Source: Bacillota bacterium (GTDB taxonomy: Bacteria; Bacillota; Clostridia; Lachnospirales; Lachnospiraceae). From it: a DNA stretch of 64,000 nt. The stretch is taken from positions 124,001 to 188,000 of the forward strand of contig JAEWAK010000012.1 in NCBI GenBank assembly GCA_023391695.1, read 5' to 3'. Shown piece by piece: positions 8,725-17,724 of this stretch. Made by a program: the position numbers and the translations under genes. Below the pieces are notes generated by a model that saw only the letters and a program-made list of their open reading frames with translations, ran no database searches and was not told the DNA's origin. Each line of letters starts with the position of its first letter. The first letter of the stretch is position 1.

Positions 8725-9437
8725 AGAATTCCTCCTTTTCTTTATTATACTTATTTGATTTATATAAAAGAATATGACTCTCTGCTTCCTTGTGATTTTA
8801 TTTTAAACGAAACTTTCCGTTGTAATTAAAAGAAATGCACTACTGCTTACAATAATCGTTTATTTTCCTGAGAATTCATTTTTTCACTGACCTTACTTGG
8901 GATAGGCCGGTAATTATTTATCTTGCCGCTTGAAGATACGAAACACGGTATATCTTATTAAAAGATGCTTTTCAAACTTCTGATAAGAGGCGGTGCTTTT
9001 TACTGCCGTCCATCTGACTATAAAAAAATGCTCTTTGTATCTATAGTATAACTTACGATTTATGGTAAATCAAGTGAAGGCTTCCATTAATTGGATGTAA
9101 TTATAGAGTGAGACGATCACAGGTCTGAGTTCTCAGAGAGCGGACTTAATAAGCCTAAAAAAGCCTGCCTTAAATTCCGGTTTCAAAGCCGTAAGCCAGA
9201 AAGACCTTATATCTTCCAATTACAGCATTTTACCTTTCATTTGAGACAGGTTTATTTTACACTTCTTTATTTTATTTCTTTGTTTTACTTTTTTATTTTA
9301 CTTATTTGTTTTTACTTATTTGTTTTTACTTATTTGTTTTACTTCTTTAATTCATATTTCAATATATATTTTTCTATATTTTACATCTTTATAGTTTATA
9401 CTTATTTAAAAACTGGTACGAATTACTTTACCTAAAC
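8725..9437. other. 713-nt non-coding gap between gltD and the esterases
   Basis: No credible gene was found here. The part at 9088-9222 is closed by TAATTGGA and TCCAATTA and contains a CTGAGTTCTCAG hairpin, so it may fold as RNA. The part at 9240-9420 is extremely T-rich and holds a 14-bp tandem repeat. The rest shows nothing I recognise. Confidence 0.4.
9296..9348. repeat. 14-bp tandem repeat in a T-rich tract
   Basis: The unit TTTTTACTTATTTG is repeated nearly exactly about three times and then decays, directly downstream of gltD on the minus strand. It is likely polymerase-slippage DNA, and no function is implied. Confidence 0.6.
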
Positions 9438-10925
9438 TTACTCCAGATTCGTATATCCCATCAGGTGTTCATCCACAGCTTTGGCTGCTTCACGGCCTTC
9501 ACGGATTGCCCATACTACAAGAGACTGGCCTCTGTGCATATCTCCGGTTACAAAGATATTCTCTACACTGGTCTGATATTTGCCTTCTTCCGTCGCTACA
9601 TTGGTTCTGGCATTTAAATCAACACTGAAAGCTTTTGCCACGTAATTCTCAGTTCCTAAGAAGCCGGCAGCAATCATTACTAAATCCACATCAATTTCAT
9701 ATTCGCTGCCAGGTATTTCATCCATTTGATACCGCTTGGTATCTTCATGGTATTTACTCTCTAACTTAATGATCTTAGCCTTGACCAGATTGCCTTCCTT
9801 ATCGGCAATGAATTCCTTGACGGTGGCCTCATATACCCTTGGATCATTGCCATATACGGCAATGGCTTCTTCCTGGCCGTAATCCGTCTTACAGATCTTC
9901 GGCCATTCGGGCCAGGGGTTATTTTCACTTCTGGTATCCGGCAGTTTCGGCATCATTTCCAGCTGTACCACGGATTTAGCACCCTGCCTGACGGAGGTAC
10001 CGACACAGTCGTTGCCCGTATCACCGCCGCCGATAACCAGTACGTTCTTACCCTTTGCATTTACGCAGGCTTTATCGACAAAATTGGAATCCAGCAAGCT
10101 CTTGGTAACTCCTTTTAAGAAATCCACCGCAAAGTAGATACCCTTGGAATCCCTTCCGGGGACCTTAATGTCCCTTGGGTTGGAAGCACCGCAGGCTAAG
10201 ATGATGCGGTCAAATTCTTTTTTGATTTTGGAGGCATTGCAGTTCTTTCCTACATCGGCTTCCGTAACGAAGGTTACCCCTTCCTGTTTCATAATATCTA
10301 TTTTACGTTCAATGATATGTTTTTCCAATTTCATATTCGGTATACCATACATCAGCAGTCCGCCGATCCGGTCGGAACGTTCAAACACCGTAACCTGGTG
10401 GCCCCGTTTGTTTAACTGATCCGCTGCCGCAAGGCCGGCGGGACCGGAACCGATAACGGCAACCTTTTTCCCGGTTCTTACCCTAGGCGGTTCCGCTTTA
10501 ATGTATCCGGAGGTATAACCATTTTCAATAATACCCAGTTCGTTTTCCTTAATGGCAACCGGATCGGTAGCTACATTACAGGTACAGGCAGGCTCACAGG
10601 GAGCCGGACATACCCTTCCTGTAAATTCCGGAAAATTATTGGTCTTAAAGAGACGGTTTAAAGCCTCCTGCATATTTCCGTTATATATTAAATCATTCCA
10701 TTCGGGAATTAAATTATTAAGGGGACAGCCGGAAGTCATTCCTCCGATCATGATACCGGACTGGCAGAACGGTACACCGCAATCCATACATCTGGCACCC
10801 TGAATTTTACGTTCCTCATTTGACAATGGAATATGGAACTCGTCAAAATTTTTAATTCTATCCTTCGGCTTTACAGCACGGCTCGTTTTTCTTTCATAAT
10901 CCATAAATCCTGTTGGTTTTCCCAT
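9438..10925 (-). CDS. gltD: Glutamate synthase [NADPH] small subunit
   Basis: This 495-aa protein is the GltD beta subunit, which passes electrons from NADPH through FAD and 4Fe-4S clusters to the GltB alpha subunit. The N-terminal Cys motifs (CMDCGVPFC, then CPAPCEPAC) bind the clusters. The FAD site GSGPAGLAAA lies near residue 158 and the NADPH site GGGDTGNDC near 300. AGGAGG precedes the ATG, and the gene begins 12 nt after gltB, so the two form an operon. Together they convert glutamine and 2-oxoglutarate to two glutamates, which pairs with the glnA gene at 35.8 kb for ammonium assimilation. Confidence 0.97.
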   Translation of the reverse strand: MGKPTGFMDYERKTSRAVKPKDRIKNFDEFHIPLSNEERKIQGARCMDCGVPFCQSGIMIGGMTSGCPLNNLIPEWNDLIYNGNMQEALNRLFKTNNFPEFTGRVCPAPCEPACTCNVATDPVAIKENELGIIENGYTSGYIKAEPPRVRTGKKVAVIGSGPAGLAAADQLNKRGHQVTVFERSDRIGGLLMYGIPNMKLEKHIIERKIDIMKQEGVTFVTEADVGKNCNASKIKKEFDRIILACGASNPRDIKVPGRDSKGIYFAVDFLKGVTKSLLDSNFVDKACVNAKGKNVLVIGGGDTGNDCVGTSVRQGAKSVVQLEMMPKLPDTRSENNPWPEWPKICKTDYGQEEAIAVYGNDPRVYEATVKEFIADKEGNLVKAKIIKLESKYHEDTKRYQMDEIPGSEYEIDVDLVMIAAGFLGTENYVAKAFSVDLNARTNVATEEGKYQTSVENIFVTGDMHRGQSLVVWAIREGREAAKAVDEHLMGYTNLE

Positions 10926-10937
10926 CTCGTACCTCCT

Positions 10938-13900
10938 TTAGCCTCTGGTGTTAGCAAAGAATGCTTCTATTTGTGCCTGCTCACTGCTTAACCCTTTTTC
11001 TTCCATCTGGACAATGGTCAACAGCATGCGCCTGTAATCATGGGGTATAATCTTCTTGAATTTAGGCAGATACTCCCCGAAGTGTTCCAGGATTTCCTTA
11101 CCCTTGGCCGAACCTGTATTCTTAACATGTTCTTCGATCATGCCCTTTAATTCAAGCACATCGTATTTTTCCGTTATGGCTTCCATGGAAATTAATTCTT
11201 TATTCAGTTTCTTATATAAATCCGTATCCTGATCCAGTACATAAGCAATGCCGCCGCTCATACCCGCCGCAAAGTTTTTACCGGTCCTTCCAAGTACGAC
11301 AACACGTCCTCCGGTCATATATTCGCAGCCGTGGTCGCCAACACCTTCCACTACGGCAGTGGCACCGGAATTACGTACACAGAAGCGTTCGCCGGCAACA
11401 CCGCTTATAAATACTTTACCGCTGGTCGCACCATACAGCGCAACATTACCAATGATTATATTGTCTTCTGCCGCAAATTTGCTTTCCTTTGGAGGATATA
11501 CAATGAGCTTGCCGCCGGATAAACCTTTTCCGAAATAGTCATTGCTGTCACCGCTTAAGGTCAAAGTAAGTCCCTTGGGTATAAAGGCTCCAAAACTCTG
11601 TCCGCCGCTGCCGTTGCATTTTACGACATAAGTGTCTTCTTCCAGGGAAGTCCCGTGGGCTTTCGTTAATTCTGAGCCCAGTATGGTACCGAAAGTCCTG
11701 TCTACATTGCTTACCTCAACCTCAATGGTTTTGGACTGCCTGCCGTTAATTGCGGCTTTTAATTTCTTAAGCAGTATCCTCTCATCTATGGTCTTCTCCA
11801 GTTCAAAATCAAAGATCTGTTTCGGGTCAAAACGACATTCGGAAGAATTAGCGGTAAATGGATTATTTAATATCCTGGTTAAATCGATCCTGCCTGCCCT
11901 TCCATCCATGGCATCGGCTTTTGTCTTTAATAAATCGGAGCGGCCTACTAATTCGTCCAACGTCTTAATGCCAAGCTTCGCCATATATTCCCGGAGTTCT
12001 TCCGCAATAAAGCGCATGAAGTTCACGACATATTCCGGCTTGCCTTTAAAGTTCTTGCGAAGTTCCGGATTCTGTGTAGCAACCCCCACCGGACAGGTAT
12101 CCAGATTACATACCCTCATCATGACGCAGCCCATGGTTACCAGGGGAGCGGTTGCAAAACCAAATTCCTCCGCACCTAAAAGTGCTGCGATTACTACATC
12201 CCGGCCGGTCATCAGTTTTCCGTCCGTTTCGATCACTACTTTATTCCTGAGTCCGTTCATAATCAGGGTCTGATGGGTTTCCGCAAGGCCTAATTCCCAG
12301 GGAAGTCCTGCATTATGAATGGAGTTACGGGGAGCAGCTCCTGTTCCGCCGTCATAACCGGAGATTAAGATAACTCCTGCTCCGGCTTTCGTGACACCGG
12401 CGGCAACGGTACCGACACCGGCTTCGGAAACTAATTTAACGGATATTCTTGCATCTTTATTGGAATTCTTTAAATCATATATTAACTGTGCCAAATCTTC
12501 GATGGAGTAAATATCGTGGTGAGGCGGTGGGGAAATTAAGCCTACACCGGGAGTAGAATGCCTGGTTTTGGCAACCCAGGGATATACCTTTCCGGCCGGC
12601 AGCTGACCGCCTTCACCGGGTTTTGCTCCCTGTGCCATTTTAATCTGGATTTCTTTCGCACTAACCAGGTACTGAGAAGTAACACCGAATCTTCCGGAGG
12701 CAACCTGCTTGATGGCGGAACATCGGTTTAAACCATCCTTGCCTGCCGTTAAGCGTTCCAGGCTTTCACCGCCTTCACCGCTGTTGGATTTACCGCCTAA
12801 CATATTCATGGCAAGAGCAAGGGTTTCATGGGCTTCCTGAGAGATGGAACCATAGGACATGGCACCGGTTTTAAATCTCTTAACGATGGAATCCACACTT
12901 TCCACTTCATCAATGGAAATCCCTTTTTCCGGATAATTAAATTCCAAAAGCCCTCTTAAATTGATTCCTTCTTCTTCTGCTTCAATAAATTTCGTATATT
13001 CCTTAAACGCGGCATAGTCCCCGGTACGGGCAGCCTTCTGCAGCATATGGATTGTTTTCGGGTTGTATAAGTGTTCATCCTTACCGCTTCTTAACTTATG
13101 GGTTCCGCTGTTATCAAGGGTCAATCCCACGTTCAGTCCAAGGGGATCAAAGGCCCTGGTATGGAGTTCGTCAACCTGTTTTTCAATATCCTTAATGGTA
13201 ATGCCGCCGATACGGCTCACGGTATCCGTGAAATACCTATCCACTACCTCCTTGCAGATACCTATGGCTTCGAATATCTTGGAGCCCTGATAAGACTGGA
13301 TCGTGGAGATACCCATCTTGGAAGCAATTTTTACAATCCCTTTTAAGATTGCCTTGTTGTAATCATTCACTGCCGCATAATAATCCTTATCCAGCATATT
13401 GCTGTCGATTAATTGCTTGATGGTTTCCTGGGCCAGATATGGATTGACCGCACAGGCCCCATAACCCAATAAGGCCGCATAGTGATGTACTTCCCTTGGC
13501 TCCGCACTCTCTAAGATCATGGCAACGGCAGTTCTCTTCTTGGTCCTTACCAAATGCTGCTGCATTGCGGATACGGCTAACAGGGACGGGATAGCCACAT
13601 GGTTTTCGTCCACGCCCCGGTCGGACAGGATCAAAATGTTGGCGCCTTCCTTATAGGCACGGTCCGCTTCCACAAAGATATGGTCAATGGCACGTTCCAG
13701 GGATGTATTTTTATAATAGGTAATCGGTATGGTTTCCACTTTAAAACCGGGTATTTTCATGGATTTAATCTTTAAAAGGTCCGTACTGGTCAGAATCGGG
13801 TTATGGATTTTTAACACCTTACAGTTTTCCGCACTCTCTTCTAACAGATTTCCGTCTTCCCCGATATACACATCGGTAGAAGTTACGATTTCCTCCCGGA

Positions 13901-15497
13901 TAGCGTCTATCGGCGGATTGGTAACCTGGGCAAATAACTGCTTGAAGTAACCGAATAAGGGCGGATTATTCTTTGAGAGGATCGGCAGGGGACTGTCCAC
14001 ACCCATAGCTTCTACCGGTTCCGCACCTGTTTTTGCCATAGGAAGGATACTGGTCCTGTAATCTTCATAAGTATAGCCGAAGGCTTTCTGAAGCTTAGCC
14101 CTTTCTACATCATTGTATTCCCAGACCTTTTTATTGGGAATATGAAGATCTTTTAATTTAACCAGATTGCTGTCCAGCCATTCGCCGTAAGGACTGCGTT
14201 TTGCATAGCTGTTCTTTAAATCCTCATCATCGATCAGATAGCCTTTTACCGTATCCACCAGCAGCATTTTGCCGGGGCGGAGTCTTTCTTTTTTGACGAT
14301 CTTTTCCGCCGGGATCTCCAATACTCCAACCTCGGAGGATAAAATCAGATGATCGTCATCGGTAATATAGTAACGGGACGGCCTTAATCCGTTACGGTCA
14401 AGTACGGCCCCCATAATATCGCCGTCGCTGAACAGGATGGAAGCCGGTCCGTCCCAGGGCTCCATCATAGTCGCATAATATTGGTAAAAATCCCTTTTCT
14501 CAGGGCTTATATTCTGGTCATTGCTCCAGGGTTCGGGAATGGTGATCATAACAGCCAAAGGCAGTTCCATCCCGCTCATGATCAGGAATTCCAAAGCATT
14601 GTCAAGCATTGCGGAGTCGGAACCTTCCGTATTGATAACAGGCAGAACTTTATGTAATTCCCCCTGCAAATACTTGGATTCCATAGTCTCTTCCCTTGCC
14701 AGCATCTTATCCACATTGCCGCGGATAGTATTGATTTCACCGTTATGGACGATTAAGCGGTTGGGATGCGCCCTCTGCCAGCTGGGATTTGTATTGGTAC
14801 TGAACCGGGAATGTACAATGGCAATGGCAGATTCGTAGGCTTCATCCTGCAGATCCACAAAAAACATGCGGAGCTGTTTTACCAGAAACATTCCTTTATA
14901 TACGATGGTACGGCTTGATAAAGATACCACATAAGTATTATCGTTACTTTGTTCAAAGGTTCTTCTTGCAATATATAATTTGCGGTCAAAATCCAGGCCC
15001 TTTTTTACTGCAGAAGGTCTTTTAACAAAGCCCTGCATAATATAGGGCATACATTCCACTGCTTTATGTCCTAAGATTTCCGGGCTGATGGGTACTTTTC
15101 TCCAGCCAAGGAATTCCATTCCTTCTTTTTCAACGATAATCTCAAACATTTTCTTTGCCTGATTCCGCATCAATTCATCCTGAGGAAAAAAGAACATGCC
15201 GATCCCATAATCTCTTTCTCCGCCAAGTGTAAGGTTCAGGGCTCCAGCTTCTTTTAAGAAGAATTTGTGGGATATTTGTAACAGGATACCAACACCGTCA
15301 CCGGTCTTGCCTTCCGCATCTTTACCGGCACGATGTTCCAGATTTTCAACAATCTTCAATGCGTTGGCTACGGTCTCATGGGTCTTAACACCTTTTATGT
15401 TGACTACGGCACCAATACCACAGTTATCATGTTCAAATCTGGGATCATACAAGCCCTGCTGCACACGCTTCGTTTCTTCTAAACTATGTTTGTTCAT
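10938..15497 (-). CDS. gltB: Glutamate synthase large subunit
   Basis: This 1519-aa protein has the complete GltB architecture. The N-terminal Ntn-type amidotransferase has its nucleophile at Cys26 in DNCGIGAVV, so the first 25 residues are a propeptide to be removed. A central domain, an FMN/2-oxoglutarate synthase barrel (GEGGES, then KPGEGGQLP) and a 3Fe-4S motif (CVMMRVCNLDTCPVG) follow, then the C-terminal GXGXG beta-helix. The ATG at 15497 follows AGAGG by 7 nt; an in-frame GTG at 15503 is too close to that site. It is the first gene of gltBD. A strong terminator lies about 100 nt upstream and closes the preceding minus-strand unit or attenuates this one. Confidence 0.97.
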   Translation of the reverse strand: MNKHSLEETKRVQQGLYDPRFEHDNCGIGAVVNIKGVKTHETVANALKIVENLEHRAGKDAEGKTGDGVGILLQISHKFFLKEAGALNLTLGGERDYGIGMFFFPQDELMRNQAKKMFEIIVEKEGMEFLGWRKVPISPEILGHKAVECMPYIMQGFVKRPSAVKKGLDFDRKLYIARRTFEQSNDNTYVVSLSSRTIVYKGMFLVKQLRMFFVDLQDEAYESAIAIVHSRFSTNTNPSWQRAHPNRLIVHNGEINTIRGNVDKMLAREETMESKYLQGELHKVLPVINTEGSDSAMLDNALEFLIMSGMELPLAVMITIPEPWSNDQNISPEKRDFYQYYATMMEPWDGPASILFSDGDIMGAVLDRNGLRPSRYYITDDDHLILSSEVGVLEIPAEKIVKKERLRPGKMLLVDTVKGYLIDDEDLKNSYAKRSPYGEWLDSNLVKLKDLHIPNKKVWEYNDVERAKLQKAFGYTYEDYRTSILPMAKTGAEPVEAMGVDSPLPILSKNNPPLFGYFKQLFAQVTNPPIDAIREEIVTSTDVYIGEDGNLLEESAENCKVLKIHNPILTSTDLLKIKSMKIPGFKVETIPITYYKNTSLERAIDHIFVEADRAYKEGANILILSDRGVDENHVAIPSLLAVSAMQQHLVRTKKRTAVAMILESAEPREVHHYAALLGYGACAVNPYLAQETIKQLIDSNMLDKDYYAAVNDYNKAILKGIVKIASKMGISTIQSYQGSKIFEAIGICKEVVDRYFTDTVSRIGGITIKDIEKQVDELHTRAFDPLGLNVGLTLDNSGTHKLRSGKDEHLYNPKTIHMLQKAARTGDYAAFKEYTKFIEAEEEGINLRGLLEFNYPEKGISIDEVESVDSIVKRFKTGAMSYGSISQEAHETLALAMNMLGGKSNSGEGGESLERLTAGKDGLNRCSAIKQVASGRFGVTSQYLVSAKEIQIKMAQGAKPGEGGQLPAGKVYPWVAKTRHSTPGVGLISPPPHHDIYSIEDLAQLIYDLKNSNKDARISVKLVSEAGVGTVAAGVTKAGAGVILISGYDGGTGAAPRNSIHNAGLPWELGLAETHQTLIMNGLRNKVVIETDGKLMTGRDVVIAALLGAEEFGFATAPLVTMGCVMMRVCNLDTCPVGVATQNPELRKNFKGKPEYVVNFMRFIAEELREYMAKLGIKTLDELVGRSDLLKTKADAMDGRAGRIDLTRILNNPFTANSSECRFDPKQIFDFELEKTIDERILLKKLKAAINGRQSKTIEVEVSNVDRTFGTILGSELTKAHGTSLEEDTYVVKCNGSGGQSFGAFIPKGLTLTLSGDSNDYFGKGLSGGKLIVYPPKESKFAAEDNIIIGNVALYGATSGKVFISGVAGERFCVRNSGATAVVEGVGDHGCEYMTGGRVVVLGRTGKNFAAGMSGGIAYVLDQDTDLYKKLNKELISMEAITEKYDVLELKGMIEEHVKNTGSAKGKEILEHFGEYLPKFKKIIPHDYRRMLLTIVQMEEKGLSSEQAQIEAFFANTRG

Positions 15498-15905
15498 TAG
15501 CACGCCTCTTTTCTTATTTATTGGATTAAATCAAATGTATAATAATACAAATAATTGGATATCATTGTAATATTGCCAAAAAATGGTAGACAAAAAAAGA
15601 CGTTCCTGAGTATTTTTAAAGTACTCAAGAACGCCTTCGTTCTCAAATCATTATATTATAGAATACTTAATAATGCAAGTTTTTTTTATAAAATAATTAA
15701 TAAAATAAAGTTTTTCTATTGAATTTCGTAATTTAATAAAGTTGGCAGTACCTACGTTCGATATATACCTATGATTGATACTTTCCCTTAGAGAAATTTC
15801 TGTACCGGAAGCTGGTAAAATAATATACAGTACAATTATACAAAACAGCAATACTTCCCATCAGACTGCCAGGACATTAATCTCCGCTGTTGTCAGCACT
15901 TCACC
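15498..15905. other. Gap between gltB and the diguanylate cyclase
   Basis: Besides the terminator, this gap is AT-rich. A 66-codon minus-strand frame inside it lacks a ribosome binding site and I do not call it. TTGGCA lies upstream of gltB, but the matching -10 box is weak. Confidence 0.4.
15588..15635 (-). terminator. Rho-independent terminator upstream of gltB
   Basis: On the minus strand GGCGTTCTTGAGTAC pairs with GTACTCAGGAACG around an AT-rich loop and is followed by seven T residues. It most likely ends the diguanylate cyclase transcript. Being about 100 nt before gltB, it could alternatively be a leader attenuator. Confidence 0.8.
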
Positions 15906-16793
15906 TCAGTCTGTATACTTTTTCTTATTCTTCTTTGCCTCAAACATCCGCTGATCCGCTGACCGGATTATTTCTTCTGCTGTCATCGGTACATCCGTCA
16001 TAGTTACAATGCCTGCGGAAATGGAGAGGGAAACGAATTCTCCCCGGGCAGTAAATGACAGTTTGCCAATACGGTCCTGTATCCTTTCCATAATCCTGTG
16101 TGCCTGCTCCTCATCGGTATTATTGAAACAAAGCAGGAATTCATCCCCTCCATACCTTGCCGGCCAGTCATTTTCCGAACGGATCAGCTCCTTGAAGACA
16201 GCGCTGACAGCCTGTATGGCCTGATCTCCCGTTTCATGTCCATAAGTATCATTAAGAGTCTTAAAATTGTCCAGATCGATAAAGCACACCGACAGGGGCA
16301 GCTGGTTTAACGTAGCTTTTACAATATCCACAGGCAGACGGTCGTAGATAAAACGGCGGTTATAAAGGGAAGTCAGGGGATCTCTGATTACCATATCACT
16401 CATCTCTTTTATGACACGGTGCAGCACTTCACCGACATTGTAATCTCCTGACCCCATCAGCATGCTGTCCGTAGCGTCTTTTAACAGTTCAAGAACAACA
16501 GGGCGATCCGCATTTAAAATCGGAAGGGATGTCACCATTAAAATAGCTTCTTCGCTTTTCTCAAGTTTTATAAAGCTTTTATTTTCCTGGTAGGCCCGGA
16601 TGGAAATACAGTTGTCGCAAATCTTCCCATTTCCCCAATAGTTGTAGCACAGTTCCTTTGTATGTTGTACCTGTGAATTACGGTAATCTATTACTTTTTT
16701 ATACACCGGATCAACCAGCCGAACGGAATCGTACATTTTATGAAAGAAATCCAGGTTGTCTTCCAATTGATTCAGCGAAATAAAATCAGGCAT
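15906..16793 (-). CDS. GGDEF diguanylate cyclase
   Basis: This 295-aa protein makes cyclic-di-GMP from two GTP. The N-terminal ~120 residues look like a PAS-type sensor with two cysteines (GKICDNC) that could hold a metal or redox centre. The GGDEF domain has LTSLYNRRF near residue 141 and an intact catalytic RYGGDEFLLCF near 215. The inhibitory I-site (RxxD five residues before GGDEF) is altered: SEND stands there with the Arg one residue early, so product inhibition may be lost. There is no membrane helix. An acceptable ribosome binding site (GGAGGTAAG) precedes the ATG. The PilZ (25.0 kb) and HD-GYP (37.4 kb) genes are possible partners. Confidence 0.92.
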   Translation of the reverse strand: MPDFISLNQLEDNLDFFHKMYDSVRLVDPVYKKVIDYRNSQVQHTKELCYNYWGNGKICDNCISIRAYQENKSFIKLEKSEEAILMVTSLPILNADRPVVLELLKDATDSMLMGSGDYNVGEVLHRVIKEMSDMVIRDPLTSLYNRRFIYDRLPVDIVKATLNQLPLSVCFIDLDNFKTLNDTYGHETGDQAIQAVSAVFKELIRSENDWPARYGGDEFLLCFNNTDEEQAHRIMERIQDRIGKLSFTARGEFVSLSISAGIVTMTDVPMTAEEIIRSADQRMFEAKKNKKKYTD

Positions 16794-16969
16794 CTTCTTA
16801 CCTCCGAGTAGTTAAAAATTAATTTAAAACCCCTATGCAGCTTATCCGTTTTTTTCATCAGTCCCTGCGTTTGGGTTTTTATGTAACATTCATTGTATAT
16901 AAAAATGCAAATAATGTCAATTCGCACGCAAACTGAACCAGCCTCTGTAAGGTAAACTTCATTATTTTC

Positions 16970-17135
16970 AATCTGAACAATGCACAAAGGGAGATTGTTC
17001 CAGCTAGGAGGCGACTTCCGGATGTAGTTGCCCGATTTTGCAGGGAAAGCCCCCTTAGCCATACTAAACTTCGGGAAATTACTTAAAGCGGGAGTGAAAA
17101 GCGGACAACTCGGCGCCTCTGACGAGGCTGGCATT
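16970..17135. repeat. Dispersed repeat, GTGAAAAGCGGACAACTCG family, copy 1
   Basis: It matches the reverse complement of 44261-44455 over roughly 130 nt. Shared blocks are ACTTCCGGATGT, CCGATTTTGCAGG, AAATTACTTAAAGCGGGAG and GTGAAAAGCGGACAACTCG, ending in a hairpin built on GCCTC/GAGGC. It lies outside any credible gene. Confidence 0.8.
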
Positions 17136-17220
17136 CACTGTTAATTTTATGCAGTTAAATAAAACGATTAAGACAAACCGCCTTTTTACCGATATAATTA
17201 AACAAAACAATAATCTATAT

Positions 17221-17270
17221 TCAAGTGAATTACCCACCACTTAATCTACGATTTGAAGTGGGGGTTTCTG
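17221..17270 (-). repeat. IS200/IS605-type right-end hairpin
   Basis: Directly after the tnpB relic, CCCACCACTT pairs with AAGTGGGGG and the minus strand continues as TAATTCACTTGA. This is the layout of tnpB-element right ends, from which the 3' end of the guide (omega/re) RNA derives. Inference rests on position and shape. Confidence 0.5.
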
Positions 17271-17501
17271 TGAAGTAGCTGTATTTAAGTTTCCATCTGG
17301 CTGCTGAGCCAGGCAACCCTTAACTTCACTGGGTTGTCCACACACCCTTATCCCTCGCTGATGTTATCAGTCTGGGAATACATGTTTGAATATCTTTGTA
17401 GCAAGGTATCTTCTTAAGATATTTAGGCTCTCATTGATGTCTGCATTTATTGTTAGCCCTGCCTCGGAAAGGAACTGCCCCCGTTTGATTCGCCTCCATT
17501 C
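17241..17501 (-). pseudogene. tnpB: TnpB C-terminal relic (IS200/IS605 family)
   Basis: An 87-codon minus-strand frame reads EWRRIKRGQFL, then LTINADINESLNILRRYL, matching the C-terminus of TnpB including the last RuvC aspartate (NADIN). Two in-frame stops (TGA TAA) follow HVFPD, then the reading continues as RRGIRVCGQPSEVKG-like sequence, also typical of TnpB tails, to a final stop. The upstream ~300 codons and the zinc finger are missing. It is therefore a decayed remnant, and it ends at an IS-type terminal hairpin. TnpB is an RNA-guided nuclease in intact elements; this one cannot function. Confidence 0.75.
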
Positions 17502-17550
17502 CTACAGGTATATTATATCATGTACAGACAACATGCACAACCAAATGTTC

Positions 17551-17564
17551 CGAACATAAGTTCT
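17551..17564. promoter_or_regulatory. Possible LexA (SOS) box
   Basis: CGAACATAAGTTCT fits the Gram-positive pattern GAAC-N4-GTTC, and an overlapping perfect palindrome (ATGTTCCGAACAT) precedes it. No SOS gene is adjacent; the nearest plus-strand gene starts 160 nt away. It could be chance or a leftover. Confidence 0.25.
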
Positions 17565-17724
17565 TTTATGCTGTTAAGTAAGGGTAGAGAGATGTATGGA
17601 GAGTCAAGGGAGTATCTTTGTAGACAGCAACTCATCTCCCACCTCAGAGGAAGGAGTCTTCTTGCTGCCCAATGATAAAAACTAATGATTTATTTTATAC
17701 ATTATGAAAACCGGAGGTCCTGTT

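Larger units (their letters stand above)
16794..17724. other. 930-nt gap rich in repeats and an IS relic
   Basis: The gap contains a dispersed repeat (16970-17135), a decayed tnpB end with its terminal hairpin (17221-17501), and a possible LexA-like box (17551-17564). A 120-codon minus-strand frame at 16772-17134 runs through the repeat and is rejected as a gene. Confidence 0.6.

Noticed and set aside
9241..9435. 64-codon plus-strand frame rich in Phe/Tyr/Leu
   Set aside because: It is the translation of a T-rich tandem-repeat tract and lacks a ribosome binding site.
15651..15851. 66-codon minus-strand frame before gltB
   Set aside because: AT-rich, low-complexity translation without a ribosome binding site; it lies between a terminator and the cyclase gene.
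16772..17134. 120-codon minus-strand frame
   Set aside because: It passes through a dispersed repeat present again at 44.3 kb without that frame, and has no ribosome binding site.
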